Below are positions 51,627-61,101 of a stretch of 64,000 bases of DNA, in pieces. Source of the DNA: CAYUQT01 sp964596165 (lineage in GTDB: Bacteria; Planctomycetota; Phycisphaerae; UBA1845; JAFGLZ01); NCBI GenBank assembly GCA_964596165.1, contig CAZQTW010000016.1, positions 1 to 64,000 on the forward strand, read 5' to 3'. Each line of letters opens with the position of its first letter. Position 1 is the stretch's first letter. A program made the translations under genes and the position numbers. Under the pieces are notes generated by a model. The model saw only the letters and a program-made list of their open reading frames with translations, made no database searches and had not been told where the DNA came from.

Positions 51627-52604
51627 ATGTATCCCAGACAGACGACCCCATCCGATGGCGGACCATCCGAAACGATCCGAACCGACGACCACCGCGCCGA
51701 GTTGCCTACGAGGCGTCATTTCTGCCGAACGGCCGCGGCGGGGCTCGCCGCGACGTGCTCTCGCGCGATACCGACGCCGGCCGCCGAGGGTAAATCACGA
51801 CAGGTCATCGTCGGGGCCCATCCGTGGGTGTACGCCGCGACGCAGCCGAAATACGACATCACGCCGATCCTGGATTCGATCTTCGCCGACATGGCCTACG
51901 CCGGCGTCGACGGGATCGAGCTGATGCACACCGCGTTGTATCCGGACGATGCGGTCCAACGCATCGCCGGCCTCTCGAAGAAGCATCGCTTGCCGGTGAT
52001 CGGCACGTCGTTCGGCGGTGACATGTGGAATCGTGCCAAGCACACCGAGGTGCTTGCCGATGCCGACCGGGTCATCGGACGTTTGGCGAAGCTGGGCGGA
52101 AAGACGCTCGGCGTGTCCGTGGGGGCTCCGCCGCAGAAAAAGACCGACGAGCAGCTCGACGCGCAAGCCGAGCTGTTGCGAAAGATCATGACGCTGTGCA
52201 CTGCCTACGGGGTCGTGCTGAACCTGCACAACCACACCTACGAGGTGAAAGATAACCTGCATGACCTCAAGGGCACGCTCGCCCGCATCCCCGATGTGAA
52301 ACTTGGCCCCGACCTGAACTGGCTGGTTCGCGGCGGCGTCGACCCGGTCGCCTTCATCCGCGAATACCGCGACAAGATCGTCTTCCTCCACTTGCGGGAC
52401 CAGAAGGCCGACGGCACGTGGTCCGAGGCGATGGGCGAAGGCGCGATGGACTACGTCGGCATTGCCGCCGCGCTCAAGGAGATCCCGTTCTCAGGCCACG
52501 CGGTAATCGAACTGGCCCACGAATCGGGCTTCAAGCCGACCCGTCCCTTGCGAGAGAGCCTGAAGATGAGTCGCGAGTTCGTACGGCGAGTCCTGGGCTA
52601 CTGA
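51627..52604 (+). CDS. Sugar phosphate isomerase/epimerase-like TIM-barrel protein, exported
   Basis: 325 residues with a Tat-like signal (TRRHFCRTAAAGLAATC). The xylose-isomerase-like barrel shows DMAYAGVDGIELMHT, VVLNLHNHTYEV, LGPDLNWLVRGGVDP, IVFLHLRDQKADGTW and HAVIELAHES. The Glu/Asp/His metal ligands lie in these blocks. Related proteins isomerise or epimerise free or phosphorylated sugars. It is followed by a cytosolic Gfo/Idh/MocA gene 97 bases downstream, probably in one transcript. Confidence 0.82.
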   Translation: MYPRQTTPSDGGPSETIRTDDHRAELPTRRHFCRTAAAGLAATCSRAIPTPAAEGKSRQVIVGAHPWVYAATQPKYDITPILDSIFADMAYAGVDGIELMHTALYPDDAVQRIAGLSKKHRLPVIGTSFGGDMWNRAKHTEVLADADRVIGRLAKLGGKTLGVSVGAPPQKKTDEQLDAQAELLRKIMTLCTAYGVVLNLHNHTYEVKDNLHDLKGTLARIPDVKLGPDLNWLVRGGVDPVAFIREYRDKIVFLHLRDQKADGTWSEAMGEGAMDYVGIAAALKEIPFSGHAVIELAHESGFKPTRPLRESLKMSREFVRRVLGY

Positions 52605-52701
52605 GTGGGGTAGGACGCGGCAGACCTGCCGAACGAAACCTCATGGTTTTTCGATCACGGTGGAACACGCATCACACGGGGTACCATGCGGGAGGCAACA
52701 C

Positions 52702-53685
52702 ATGAGCGACAAGATCCGCTGCGGCGTACTGGGGCTTGGCCACGGACATGCCCTGGCCAAAGTGGAGCTGCTGCACAACTCCAAGGAGTGGGAACTGATC
52801 GGCGTGTGCGAACCGGATGAGAAGGTCCGTTCGGAGTACGCTTCGGCGCCGCAGATGAAGGGCGTCAAGTGGCTGACCCGCGAGGAGCTCCTCGGCGATG
52901 CAACCGTCAAGATGGTCGCCGTGGAGAGCAAGACGCCTCGCCTGCTCCAACTCGGCCGTGCGGCCGTCGAGGCGGGCAAGCACATCCATCTCGACAAGCC
53001 GGCCGGGGCCAATCTGAATGAGTTCCGCGCGCTGCTCGACGCGGCAGCCAGTCGGAATCTGATCGTGCAGATGGGCTACATGTTTCGCTACAACGCCGGC
53101 TTCGATTTCATCCGCCGCGCGGTCGGCCAGGGCTGGCTCGGTCGGATCTTCTCGATCCAGGCCAGCATGTGCACGCAGGTGACGCCGCAGGCCCGCAGGG
53201 ACCTCTCCTTTCACTCCGGCGGCATCATGCTGGAACTCGGCGGGCACATGATCGACATGATCGTCCTGCTGATCGGCGGGCCGAAGACGGTGACATCCTT
53301 CCTGCGGCACGACGGGGACGAAGACGACCGGCTGAACGACAACACGCTGGCGGTCCTCGAATACGACCGCGCGATGGTGGTCGTCGAAACGGCCGCGATG
53401 GAGACCGAGGCCTTCTCGCGTCGGCGATTCAAGATCAGCGGGACGCGCGGAACGATCATCCTGACGCCGCTGGAGCCGCCCGCACTCCAGCTATGCCTCC
53501 GTGAAAAGGTCGGGTGCCTGCCCAAGGGATGGCAGACGATGCCCGTCAACGACATCCCGCGCTACGTCCGCGACTTCGAGGAACTCCTACAGTGCATCCG
53601 CGAGGGCAGACCGCTGCCCTACACGAAAGAACACGATTTCGAAGTCCAGAAGACACTTCTGAGGGCGAGCGGCGAGGTGGTGTGA
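52702..53685 (+). CDS. Gfo/Idh/MocA family oxidoreductase, cytosolic
   Basis: 327 residues from the ATG at 52702 with GGGAGG upstream. Rossmann motif GVLGLGHGHALAKVE; the EKP-type motif is HLDKPAGANLNEF. The C-terminal domain has LSFHSGGIMLELGGHMIDMI, with the usual acid/base His. No export signal, unlike the relatives at 47009 and 59788. Paired with the epimerase-like gene, it suggests a sugar or cyclitol oxidation step. Confidence 0.88.
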   Translation: MSDKIRCGVLGLGHGHALAKVELLHNSKEWELIGVCEPDEKVRSEYASAPQMKGVKWLTREELLGDATVKMVAVESKTPRLLQLGRAAVEAGKHIHLDKPAGANLNEFRALLDAAASRNLIVQMGYMFRYNAGFDFIRRAVGQGWLGRIFSIQASMCTQVTPQARRDLSFHSGGIMLELGGHMIDMIVLLIGGPKTVTSFLRHDGDEDDRLNDNTLAVLEYDRAMVVVETAAMETEAFSRRRFKISGTRGTIILTPLEPPALQLCLREKVGCLPKGWQTMPVNDIPRYVRDFEELLQCIREGRPLPYTKEHDFEVQKTLLRASGEVV

Positions 53686-53872
53686 GGTCATCCGGCGGTC
53701 CGGATGACCCACGGTATCGGATGAGCCGTCGCACCGACGTCTTGCTGCTTCAGACGCTCTTCCGTCGACGAATCGCACGATTCGGAAGAGCTGCCCAAGG
53801 AAACCTGTGGCCGAGACAGAGGATCACACCCCTTGATCACACCCGCTCCTGCCGGTTTGCCGGGCGATTCTA

Positions 53873-53904
53873 TTGACAGCAATATGTTGGTTTGACTATA
53901 CAAT
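53873..53904 (+). promoter_or_regulatory. Promoter candidate for the phosphoesterase gene
   Basis: TTGACA (53873-53878), 18 bases, then TATACA (53897-53902); TATACAAT continues to 53904. This is a good sigma70-like match, about 50 bases upstream of a ten-G run and the gene start. Confidence 0.5.
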
Positions 53905-53936
53905 CAGTTGGAAGAAGACGGCAAATCCTACAATGT

Positions 53937-53946
53937 GGGGGGGGGG
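53937..53946 (+). repeat. Homopolymer of ten G next to a start codon
   Basis: A run of ten G lies 8 bases before the ATG at 53955, where the ribosome binding site belongs. Such tracts slip in replication and can vary expression; they are also a common sequencing error site, so the exact length is uncertain. Confidence 0.75.
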
Positions 53947-53954
53947 AACCTGCA

Positions 53955-55172
53955 ATGACGACGAGGCTTCGGCGCGTTACCCAACGAGTCGGCGAGAACC
54001 TTGACCGCGTTCGGATTGGGGGGGTGCGCCTCGCCACATATGCCTGCTGCCTGGCTGTGCTTGCCGGTCCTGCCACGATTTCCCTGGCGGCGATCGGCGA
54101 TTCGTTCTCATTCGTGGTCATCGCGGATCCGCACATCAGCGGCGGAGCGGATACCCTTTCGGCCCAACGGCTCCAGGCTTGCGTGGATTGGGTGAATCGG
54201 CACCGTCAGTCCGACAAGATCGACTTGGTCTTCGTCGCCGGCGATATCGGCTTCATGGGCAACGGGGTAGGCGTGCAGACGGCCAAGACGATCCTCGACA
54301 ACCTGGCCGTACCTTATGCCCCCATCATCGGCGACGACGACATCCTGACATCGGACGACGAGGTCTACTTCGCCAACACCTTCGAACCGATCTACCAGGC
54401 TCTGGCGGTGAATCCGATGTTCACGAACTGGAGTCGGGCCCCAAGTTACGTCTGGGACCCTCAGGCCGGCATGTGGGCCTACTACCAAAACTTCTCCTTC
54501 GATTACCGGGGCGTTCACTTCGTTTGCCCGGATTGGTGCAACCGACAGACGATCGCGTGGCCGGGACACGATCCGATCCGCAAGGAAGACGCCGAGCTAC
54601 ACGACTTCGCGGAGGGGACGTGGCCATGGTTCACACAGGATTTGTTGAACTGCGCAAAGGAGAAGCTGGAGAACATCGTGATGGTTGCGCATCATCCGAT
54701 GATGACGCTGGGCGGAGACATCGGGGAGGTCCTTGCCTCATACGGAGTGTTCGCTCCCGGGGAGTTCGATCGGCTTCGAACGTTTCTCAATGATCCGAGC
54801 GCAAACCTGCCGGAGCACGTCTGGGCGGCCTACGGAGGGCATCTGCACTCGCCGGGATTCTTGCCTGAGGATGCCGACCCCAATCGCATCCAATTCCAAA
54901 TCCAAGACTATTGCTTCGACCCCAACGTCTACGATCCGAACGGCCCGATCCGTTTCCTGCCGCTGCCCGGGTACGACCTGTATGCCATCGACGACACGCA
55001 TCTCGAGAAGTCCGCCGGCCCCGACGACCCCATCCGCCTGGAATTGATCACGGTCACTGAGGGGCAGGATCGTTTCAACTACGTCTCGACCACCATTGTG
55101 GTCCCGGAACCGTCCGCGATCGCCCTGTTGCTCGTGGCTCAATGCCTGCGACGCCGACAACAGAGAAGGTGA
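53955..55172 (+). CDS. Metallophosphoesterase with PEP-CTERM anchor
   Basis: 405 residues from the ATG at 53955. A signal sequence lies in ATYACCLAVLAGPATISLAA. The calcineurin-like fold has VVIADPHISGG (DxH), FVAGDIGFMG (GDxx), an unusual GDDD in place of GNHD, MVAHHPMM and AYGGHLHSPG (GHxH). The C-terminus VPEPSAIALLLVAQC followed by LRRRQQRR is a PEP-CTERM sorting signal: VPEP, hydrophobic stretch, basic tail. The protein should be handed to an exosortase and placed at the surface. The ten-G run lies directly upstream. Confidence 0.85.
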   Translation: MTTRLRRVTQRVGENLDRVRIGGVRLATYACCLAVLAGPATISLAAIGDSFSFVVIADPHISGGADTLSAQRLQACVDWVNRHRQSDKIDLVFVAGDIGFMGNGVGVQTAKTILDNLAVPYAPIIGDDDILTSDDEVYFANTFEPIYQALAVNPMFTNWSRAPSYVWDPQAGMWAYYQNFSFDYRGVHFVCPDWCNRQTIAWPGHDPIRKEDAELHDFAEGTWPWFTQDLLNCAKEKLENIVMVAHHPMMTLGGDIGEVLASYGVFAPGEFDRLRTFLNDPSANLPEHVWAAYGGHLHSPGFLPEDADPNRIQFQIQDYCFDPNVYDPNGPIRFLPLPGYDLYAIDDTHLEKSAGPDDPIRLELITVTEGQDRFNYVSTTIVVPEPSAIALLLVAQCLRRRQQRR

Positions 55173-55343
55173 GTCTTGCCGCCTCGATTGTTGCCCTGGC
55201 GGGAATCCCCCTCGAGCGAAAGCACAATCGCGCCCGTCGGGGGACACGTTCTTCAGAAGCCCGGCGCAAGCCTTGGTACAAACCGCGGACGACCCAATGG
55301 CGCACATGACAGCCCGCCCGCGGAGTCCCACCTTCTCGCGTCC

Positions 55344-55900
55344 TCATCGCCACTCCGCACGCGATTCAAGGATCCTACCGGCGAACGGGCCGAAAAGTCC
55401 GTGACCCCACGCGAGCTTGGCGGACTTGAGGGCGGCGTTGGATTTTGACTCGATTCGCGTTTCTCCGAGCCATTTGCCGTCCTGGGACGTCCAGGGACAG
55501 GAGCAGACTCGTGTGTAGCGCGCATCGCCGACCGTGTGGGTGTGGTAGAAGAACAGGCGGCCTTGGGCGTAGTAGAAGTTGTGATAGCTTCCGTCGGCCG
55601 GCTTGGCCAACACCGTCGTTCCCTCATATTCGGCGCCGTTGTCGAACGTCAGGATTCCCTTGCCTACACGCATCCGATGAGGTATAGGCCGGGCGTCGAC
55701 TGCCCATGCCTGCTTCGTATCGTCCCAGAAGCGTAGCTGCCGGTCCTGACCTTCGGCGAAGCTGTAGAGCCGTCCGTCGAGAGTGAACATTCTTCGGTCT
55801 GCGCGAGCGCTGTTACCGAACACGTCGCCAGAAGCCAGACACTCAGGAGAACCAGCAATCCGGAACGTCTCTCATCATGCTTCATGGGTGTTGCGATCAT
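55344..55900 (-). pseudogene. Frameshifted small secreted protein
   Basis: From the ATG at 55900 the frame encodes a signal peptide (LVLLSVWLLATCSVTALAQ) and then loses sense. In a neighbouring frame, from about 55810 leftwards, a protein-like sequence continues: MFTLDGRLYSFAEGQDRQLR, YYAQGRLFFYHTHTVGDARY, and so on to 55344. One inserted or deleted base near 55795-55815 would join them into a secreted protein of about 180 residues. I do not recognise the family. It may be a real frameshift or a sequence error. Confidence 0.55.
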
Positions 55901-55933
55901 TGGATTCACCTTTAACGTGCCTACCGTCTCGTC

Positions 55934-56137
55934 ATGAAGGATCTCGGCTCGCCCGCCCAACTGACTCTCACCCTCGGCGTAAAGACAAGTCACGGGCAGG
56001 TTCATAGTACAAAGGACATCAATGAATACCTACGGATCGCGAAGGCGGCGGGCATAGAAGGCGTGGCCATCTTCACGTGGACGGACCTGCAGCCCTATCT
56101 CGATCAGGTCGTGCGAGACGGCTACCTGCCGCGGTAA
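55934..56137 (+). pseudogene. C-terminal remnant of a GHL10-type glycosidase
   Basis: The last 40 or so codons read IAKAAGIEGVAIFTWTDLQP and YLDQVVRDGYL, the end of a TIM-barrel like that of secreted family-10 glycosidase-like proteins. The first part (SPAQLTLTLGVKTSHGQVHS) also looks coding, but there is no start with a ribosome binding site and no upstream barrel. It is a fragment left by deletion, lying between two genes of the opposite strand. Confidence 0.45.
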
Positions 56138-57570
56138 CGGATCTCCGCCACTCTGATCTCGTTCTTTCTGCTGTTCGTCGTCGGATCGAGGCGGTCTCTC
56201 GTTCCGAACGTCATGAGGATCGTGCCGGGCGCGATTTCGCGAATGGTCGTGTAGCCCGAGTAGGGTGTCGTATCGACGACCGTGTGGTCCGTCCAGGTTC
56301 GACCCCCGTCGGCGCTGAACATGATGTTCGCACCCGGCCGACCGTAGCTCACCGCCAGAGTTCCATCTGATAGAACAATCACGTCGGGAAACGCGCCTCT
56401 GACGCCCGAACGCCACGGCTTCGCCCACGTCTTGCCGCCGTCGTTGCTGGACGACACCATGACCGGACTGTCCTGCCAGTTGACATCAATCGCACTACCC
56501 GTTCGAAGAACCGCAATGAGGTCGCCGTTCGGCAGGGCCTTCATGGACGCCTCGTTGTACCCCTCATCGCCGATGCGGTCGTAGCCGATGGTGCTGAGAT
56601 ACTGCCAGGTCCGGCCCCCATCGGTCGAATCGCAGACATACGTTCGCGAATACGGCCTTCGCGGGTTCTGCGGGCACGGCGTGTCGTCGCCCTTGAACCA
56701 ACCGCCCATCAGGGCAACCAGGCTTCCGTCCGGCCGTTCGACGATCGACCGCATGAAGAGCGGGCCCGGATGGAACGCGTGGCCCTGCGCCGCCTTGGCC
56801 TGCGGGACGTGGAACAGGGTCTCGATCGGTCCGCGAACGGTCCGGCCCAGATCGTCGGACTCGAATCGTTCGCCACGATACCAGCCCGGTCTGCCGTCGA
56901 TCGGGAAGGTTCGGTAGGCCATCCCCAGCACACGGCCACTGCGAAGTTGGACCGCCCCGGAACCGATCGTGCCCGAGTCCCGCTTTCGCCAAGTTCTGCC
57001 GTTGTCGGTGCTCAACCAGTCGGTGTGGAGGAGGGTTCCGTCTGAAAGCCGCGTCATCCGCTCGGCATGCGTGCCAGGACACAGGGTCCACGAATCGGAC
57101 ACGGTGACATCCAAGCGATCGCGCGGCGAGCGAATCGTGATGGCCACATGGCGAGTGTCCTTCGTGACCGTGCCTCTCTTACGAAGTGTCAGCTCAAGAT
57201 GGTAGATGGCCGGCTCCCAGCCGCGCGTCTCAATCCGAACCTCCATCTTTCCGCGAGCGGAATCCGCGTCCTTCGGTCCGTTGTCCAGAAGGATGTCCCG
57301 ACCGTCGTCGCACAACAGGCCCGTCTTGCGCTTGGAGTCGTAGCGAAAGCCGGGTGGGACCGATTCCTTCATGACGCAATACGTCTGGCGGAGCTCAACG
57401 CCCTGGACGTCGTCGGTCGTTGCCTCGATCCGTAAAACGCACACCTGACCCGCATCGACCAACGTCGGTGAAAGGCGACAGGACTTGAACGCGAGCGAGG
57501 ACCGACTCGTCGTCGCGCTCGGCGCGGCGCCCAGGCTGGCAGCAGCGAAAAGTAGTGCCGGCCCGCACAT
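56122..57570 (-). CDS. Sialidase family (BNR/Asp-box) protein, secreted
   Basis: 482 residues with a short signal (GPALLFAAASLGAAPSA). Residues 30-160 form a beta-domain. The propeller then shows four Asp-boxes of the SxDxGxTW type: STDNGRTW, STDGGRTW, SNDGGKTW and SADGGRTW, plus RLSDGTLLHTDW and MKALPNGDLIAVLRTG. This is the six-bladed sialidase fold. The arginine triad needed for sialic acid cannot be placed with certainty. The stop overlaps the glycosidase remnant by 16 bases. Confidence 0.82.
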   Translation of the reverse strand: MCGPALLFAAASLGAAPSATTSRSSLAFKSCRLSPTLVDAGQVCVLRIEATTDDVQGVELRQTYCVMKESVPPGFRYDSKRKTGLLCDDGRDILLDNGPKDADSARGKMEVRIETRGWEPAIYHLELTLRKRGTVTKDTRHVAITIRSPRDRLDVTVSDSWTLCPGTHAERMTRLSDGTLLHTDWLSTDNGRTWRKRDSGTIGSGAVQLRSGRVLGMAYRTFPIDGRPGWYRGERFESDDLGRTVRGPIETLFHVPQAKAAQGHAFHPGPLFMRSIVERPDGSLVALMGGWFKGDDTPCPQNPRRPYSRTYVCDSTDGGRTWQYLSTIGYDRIGDEGYNEASMKALPNGDLIAVLRTGSAIDVNWQDSPVMVSSSNDGGKTWAKPWRSGVRGAFPDVIVLSDGTLAVSYGRPGANIMFSADGGRTWTDHTVVDTTPYSGYTTIREIAPGTILMTFGTRDRLDPTTNSRKNEIRVAEIRYRGR

Positions 57571-57719
57571 GACAGGCTACATTGCCCCTTCTGACTTGGC
57601 CGCGGCATCGTCGCACCGGAACAGGGTCATCGGTCTTCTACTCGGAGGAGTCCGCACCGCCAGGCTGCGGAGGCATGACGCCGTTTAGACCCGTTCCTCA
57701 GCAGCCACGGCCAAGAAGC

Positions 57720-59774
57720 CTATTCGCTCACGTGCACGAAGATCCCTTTCTTGTTCGCGACGATGACATCGGGGATGTCGTCGCCGTTGAGGTCCGTCGC
57801 GGCCACCTGCGTGCCCACGCCGGAGTCGTTGTCGATCAGGTGCGGCACGTAAGTGGCCTTGCCCGGCGCCTCGCGCCGAAGCTCAAACCAGTAGACGACG
57901 GCCGGGGCATCGGGCTCCTTGTCCCCTTTGGGACCGTGCGCCCAGAACCGCTTGCCCGTAAGGATGTCCTTCAGGCCGTCGCCGTTCATGTCCACGAGTT
58001 CAAAGGCGTGGAGCTGGCTGATCCGAAGATCGTTGGAATTCATGTCGGGATTCGGCGGAAGGATCACGCGCTGCTCCCAGCCGATCTCGCGATTGTTTCT
58101 GACCTGCTTGTACCAGACGAGGCCATAGTGATGGCAATGCCAGGCGGTAATGATGTCGGACATGCCGTCACCGTCGACGTCGTAGACCAGCATCTGTGCG
58201 GCGGCTTCGGCGTATGGGTAGGGACGGAATGTCCAGGGCTTGCCCGTCTTGGCGTCGGCCGGCTGCGCCCACCATCCGACCGCCTCCACCATGTCGATGC
58301 GCTTGTCGCCGTTGATGTCCCCAAAGCCGACCCCGTGCGTGAACTTCTGGTAGCGCTTGTCCTGCGGTGATATGGCATGGAAGGTCCAGGGCTGATCGGG
58401 TTTGCTCGTGTCGTAGACGGCGAAGCCGAGATAGCCGTCGGTGTTGAAGATGAGCTCGGGCTGGCCGTCGCCGTTGATGTCACCCCACACGGGCGATTCA
58501 TTCCCGACGTTCGAATGCGCCAGATGTTGCTTCCAGGCCGTCCCCTTGCCGGCGGGGTTTTCGTACCAATAGGACGGTCCTCCGGGGAATCCCACGTAGA
58601 ACACGTCGGTCCAGCCGTCGCCGTTAAAGTCGGCGGTATAGGTGAGGAAATTATCGGAGTAGTCCTTCGGGTCGTATTCCTTGACCGATCGGATCTCGTG
58701 CGTCTTCTGGAAGTCGGGCCCCTCGAACCAGAACGGTCCGGCCACGACGTCCGTCCTTCCGTCGTGGTTGAAGTCGCCGTAGTAGGCGCCCTCGGCGTAG
58801 AACTTGTCGGACAGCCGCAGCTTCTTGAATTTGGGCTCCGGCCAGTTGCCGGTCAGTTCGGCGGCCGCTTTGCGCGCTGCGGCTCGCACCGAGGGCACGG
58901 GGCTGTGTACCAAAGACACTGTCGCCGCCGAAGCGGTCGGGTCCCGTCGTTGGCCCAGGGCATCGAGCAGTGCGACCTGCACCACGGGGGCGACTTCAGG
59001 CAGCACGCCCGCCAGCGACGATGTGGCATTCTGATCCTTGAGATCGGCGGCAACCTGAACGGCCGCGAGTTGTGCGGGCCCGTCGTTGCCCTTCAGAGCG
59101 CCGATGATCAACGACAACGCCCGGTCGCCCGATGACAACAGTAACCCACGGTAGGCCGCGGTACGAACGTGGTCGGGTTCCTTGGCGGCATGGATCTCTT
59201 CATAGATGGCCGACGCTGCCTTGGCATCGCCCTCGACCCGCAGGCGATCCGCACACGCAAGCAGCGCGTCGACAATCACACCATGAACGGCCGCGGGCGC
59301 CGTTGCGCCGGCCGCCTTCAGAGCGGCAATCGCCTCACCGCCGCCGATTCTGCCGACGGCCATCGCGGCCGAGGACGCCACCAGACCGTCGGCGTCAGCC
59401 AGGAGCTTGATCAGATCGGGAAGCGCCTTCCGTTCCCGCCGGATTCCGAGAGCATGGGCAACGCCGGCCCTGTTTTTGCCGGAGGTCGTGCCCAGCGCGG
59501 CGCATAAGGCCTCGCCCGCCTCGGCGCAGGGCATCGTCTCCAGCACGTCGAGTGCCCATTGGTACAGATGCTCGTGGCCAAGAAGCGGTACAAGCGCCGG
59601 AATTGACTGGGCGGTGCCGACCACCTTCAGCTTCCGACACGCATCTTCCTTCTCGGATTCGCCGGCCGCCGATTGGAGGACCTTGATCGCCTGTTGTTCG
59701 TCGTTCGACTCGGCCAGGACGGGCGTGCCAATCAGCGCCGACCCCATCAGCAATGCAAAGTAACGTGTTCTCAT
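57720..59774 (-). CDS. HEAT-repeat/FG-GAP (VCBS) fusion protein, secreted
   Basis: 684 residues from the ATG at 59774, with GGAGGTGAG upstream. After a signal peptide (YFALLMGSALIGTPVLA), residues 25-300 are HEAT/PBS-lyase repeats (for example LPDLIKLLADADGLVASSA). Then come seven FG-GAP calcium loops: GDFNHDGRTD, ADFNGDGWTD, GDINGDGQPE, GDINGDKRID, YDVDGDGMSD, VDMNGDGLKD and TDLNGDDIPD. That is one per blade of a seven-bladed propeller. It lies 13 bases after a Tat-exported Gfo/Idh/MocA gene, so one operon. The propeller resembles the one encoded at 62051. Confidence 0.85.
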   Translation of the reverse strand: MRTRYFALLMGSALIGTPVLAESNDEQQAIKVLQSAAGESEKEDACRKLKVVGTAQSIPALVPLLGHEHLYQWALDVLETMPCAEAGEALCAALGTTSGKNRAGVAHALGIRRERKALPDLIKLLADADGLVASSAAMAVGRIGGGEAIAALKAAGATAPAAVHGVIVDALLACADRLRVEGDAKAASAIYEEIHAAKEPDHVRTAAYRGLLLSSGDRALSLIIGALKGNDGPAQLAAVQVAADLKDQNATSSLAGVLPEVAPVVQVALLDALGQRRDPTASAATVSLVHSPVPSVRAAARKAAAELTGNWPEPKFKKLRLSDKFYAEGAYYGDFNHDGRTDVVAGPFWFEGPDFQKTHEIRSVKEYDPKDYSDNFLTYTADFNGDGWTDVFYVGFPGGPSYWYENPAGKGTAWKQHLAHSNVGNESPVWGDINGDGQPELIFNTDGYLGFAVYDTSKPDQPWTFHAISPQDKRYQKFTHGVGFGDINGDKRIDMVEAVGWWAQPADAKTGKPWTFRPYPYAEAAAQMLVYDVDGDGMSDIITAWHCHHYGLVWYKQVRNNREIGWEQRVILPPNPDMNSNDLRISQLHAFELVDMNGDGLKDILTGKRFWAHGPKGDKEPDAPAVVYWFELRREAPGKATYVPHLIDNDSGVGTQVAATDLNGDDIPDVIVANKKGIFVHVSE

Positions 59775-59787
59775 GATCTCACCTCCG

Positions 59788-61101
59788 TCAAATCTGCCAG
59801 GGCGGACGGAATGCCGTTGAAAGCAGACGGTTTGCCTCATCATCACCCACAAAATGCTCCTGCTGCGGGTCCCACTTGAGCGGCCGCTTCAGTTGCAGGG
59901 CGATCCCGCCGAGCAAGACAGCGGAAGCCGCCCGATGGCATGTCTCAACGTCGCAGATGGGACGCCTGCGAGTACGCACGCACTCGAGGAAGTTGCCGGA
60001 GTGGCTGTTGCATCGATAGAGGCCTACCTTGACCGGATCGATCGGACGCTCCAGGATCTCACGCGAGCTGGCCGTCAGGTTCTTTCGATCGACCGCGACC
60101 CAGCCCTCGGTACCGATGAAGCGAGCGCCCCCTTCCCCGCCGACGTCGTCGCCGGGATACGGACAGCCGTGCACGACCACGCCGTTGGCATAGCGATAGC
60201 GGAGAACATCGTTCTCGACCCACAGTTCGGTCGGTCCCGAGCGGTCCGCATCGAGCACCCATTGGATGAAGTCGTAGTGGTGGGGGGCCCAGTTGATGTC
60301 GCCGATGCCGCAGAACATGTGTGCGTTGTCGACGCCCGCGTACGGCGCCCACGGCGCCGGGCCCAGATACAAGTCCCAATCGAGTCCTTCGGGCACGGGC
60401 TTCGGTGCGCCGAACCGTTTCCAGGCGAACGATCCTCCCGGGCGGAACGCGTAGACCTCCTTGAGCTGTCCGATGGCGCCGCCGCGGACCAGTTCGCAGG
60501 CCCGCAGGAACTTGCCGCCGTATTCCGACCGTTGCTGCGTACCGGCCTGGAAGACACGCCCGGATCGCAGCACGGCCGTGACCATCGCCTGGCTCTCGCG
60601 AATGGTGATCGCCGTCGGTTTCTCACAGTAGATGTCCTTGCCGGCCTGCGCGGCCATGACCGTCATCACACCGTGCCAGTGGATCGGCGTTCCCAGCAGC
60701 ACCGCGTCGATGTCGCCGCGGGCCAGAACCTCACGGAAATCGTTGTAGGCCTTGCAGGCCGCGTAACTCCCCGCCCCGAACTTTCGGGCGTAGAACTCGT
60801 CGACCTTCTGACGGGCGTCCTCGCGCCGGTTCTTCCACACGTCGCATATCGCCAGAATCTGGACGTCGTCGCGGGCGACATAGCCACCGGTGAGGTAAGT
60901 CCACGCCTTCCCGAACACGTGTCCACCGCCCTGCCCCCCTACCCCGATGAACCCCATGGTGATCCGCTCGCTGGGCGGGATGAATCCGCCCCTCCCCAGC
61001 GCGGATGCGGGGACCACATAGGGGAACGCCACCGTCGCGCCGACGGCCTCGGCGCTGCGGCGAAGGAACTGGCGCCGTGAAGTTCTCGTTGATCCATTCA
61101 T
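59788..61101 (-). CDS. Tat-exported Gfo/Idh/MocA family oxidoreductase
   Basis: 437 residues with twin-arginine signal SRRQFLRRSAEAVGATVAF. Rossmann motif GFIGVGGQGGGHVFG; EKP motif YCEKPTAITIRES. Substrate-domain blocks include GDINWAPHHYDFIQW and the C-terminal DDEANRLLSTAFRPPW, also shared with the protein at 47009. It is the first gene of an operon with the HEAT/FG-GAP protein. Confidence 0.88.
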   Translation of the reverse strand: MNGSTRTSRRQFLRRSAEAVGATVAFPYVVPASALGRGGFIPPSERITMGFIGVGGQGGGHVFGKAWTYLTGGYVARDDVQILAICDVWKNRREDARQKVDEFYARKFGAGSYAACKAYNDFREVLARGDIDAVLLGTPIHWHGVMTVMAAQAGKDIYCEKPTAITIRESQAMVTAVLRSGRVFQAGTQQRSEYGGKFLRACELVRGGAIGQLKEVYAFRPGGSFAWKRFGAPKPVPEGLDWDLYLGPAPWAPYAGVDNAHMFCGIGDINWAPHHYDFIQWVLDADRSGPTELWVENDVLRYRYANGVVVHGCPYPGDDVGGEGGARFIGTEGWVAVDRKNLTASSREILERPIDPVKVGLYRCNSHSGNFLECVRTRRRPICDVETCHRAASAVLLGGIALQLKRPLKWDPQQEHFVGDDEANRLLSTAFRPPWQI

